This document shows, one piece after another, positions 63,911-64,000 of a stretch of DNA of 64,000 nt. The notes beneath the pieces were generated by a model. The model was not told the DNA's origin. It made no database searches and was given only the letters and a program-made list of their open reading frames with translations. The translations under genes and the position numbers were made by a program. Position 1 is the first letter of the stretch; each line of letters opens with the position of its first letter. This DNA comes from Tetragonia tetragonoides (taxonomy: Eukaryota > Streptophyta > Magnoliopsida > Caryophyllales > Aizoaceae), in assembly GCA_038025085.1 (NCBI GenBank), contig CM076152.1, positions 38,133,501-38,197,500 of the forward strand. The letters run 5' to 3'.

Positions 63911-64000
63911 CTGACAGGAAACCCACTCAAATTAGACACCCTATGTAGCTTAAGTTGAAGTTTTGAATAAAATTGAGGCAACCCCAACAAAAATATAAAT

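Noticed and set aside
63661..63990. 109-codon minus-strand frame at the right edge
   Set aside because: It is a shifted shadow of the TWD40-1-like exon 63910-63699, which reads in another frame ([15 protein letters not shown]).

Overview
This window is nuclear DNA from a flowering plant, most likely a eudicot. Four intron-containing plant genes sit in AT-rich, transposon-rich sequence. Splice sites are canonical GT-AG, and there are plant copia, Helitron, SINE, L1-type LINE, Stowaway-like and long-TIR elements. I cannot fix the species from the sequence alone.

Layout. 1-4512: the 5' part of a Ty1/copia retrotransposon on the minus strand, with its 5' LTR at 3795-4512. It sits inside one arm of an older DNA element with about 250-bp inverted repeats (4513-5594). 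5600-12800: AT-rich intergenic DNA with short tandem duplications. 12806-15817 (+): a nine-exon gene for a Mediator subunit 26 (MED26)-like protein. 15818-26800: transposon-rich spacer with a MITE, three SINEs with clear target-site duplications, and a 1.47-kb non-autonomous Helitron. 26807-28738 (-): a three-exon beta-tubulin gene with a leader intron and a TATA box near 29750. 29750-35600: spacer with a second long-TIR element and another SINE. 35683-50584 (+): a four-exon DUF455 (ferritin-like) gene whose second intron is 11.9 kb, because it holds about 33 direct units and one inverted unit of a ~308-bp satellite. 51122-51938: a third long-TIR element with a G-rich core. 52585-63910 (-): the 3' nine coding exons of a TWD40-1-like gene (TSET membrane-trafficking complex); its 5' part lies beyond the window. 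One of its introns has collected three copies of one LINE family.

The genes are ordinary housekeeping genes with no operon-like relationship: transcription (MED26), cytoskeleton (tubulin), an uncharacterised putative diiron protein (DUF455) and vesicle trafficking (TWD40-1). The interest lies in the repeats. First, the copia element has, exactly 2 nt inside its LTR where a tRNA-primer site should be, a 13-nt sequence perfectly complementary to a site within its own LTR; this suggests self-priming. Second, the intronic satellite has a higher-order repeat pattern and an inverted terminal unit. Third, three long-TIR elements share pyrimidine-rich arms but carry unrelated cores.
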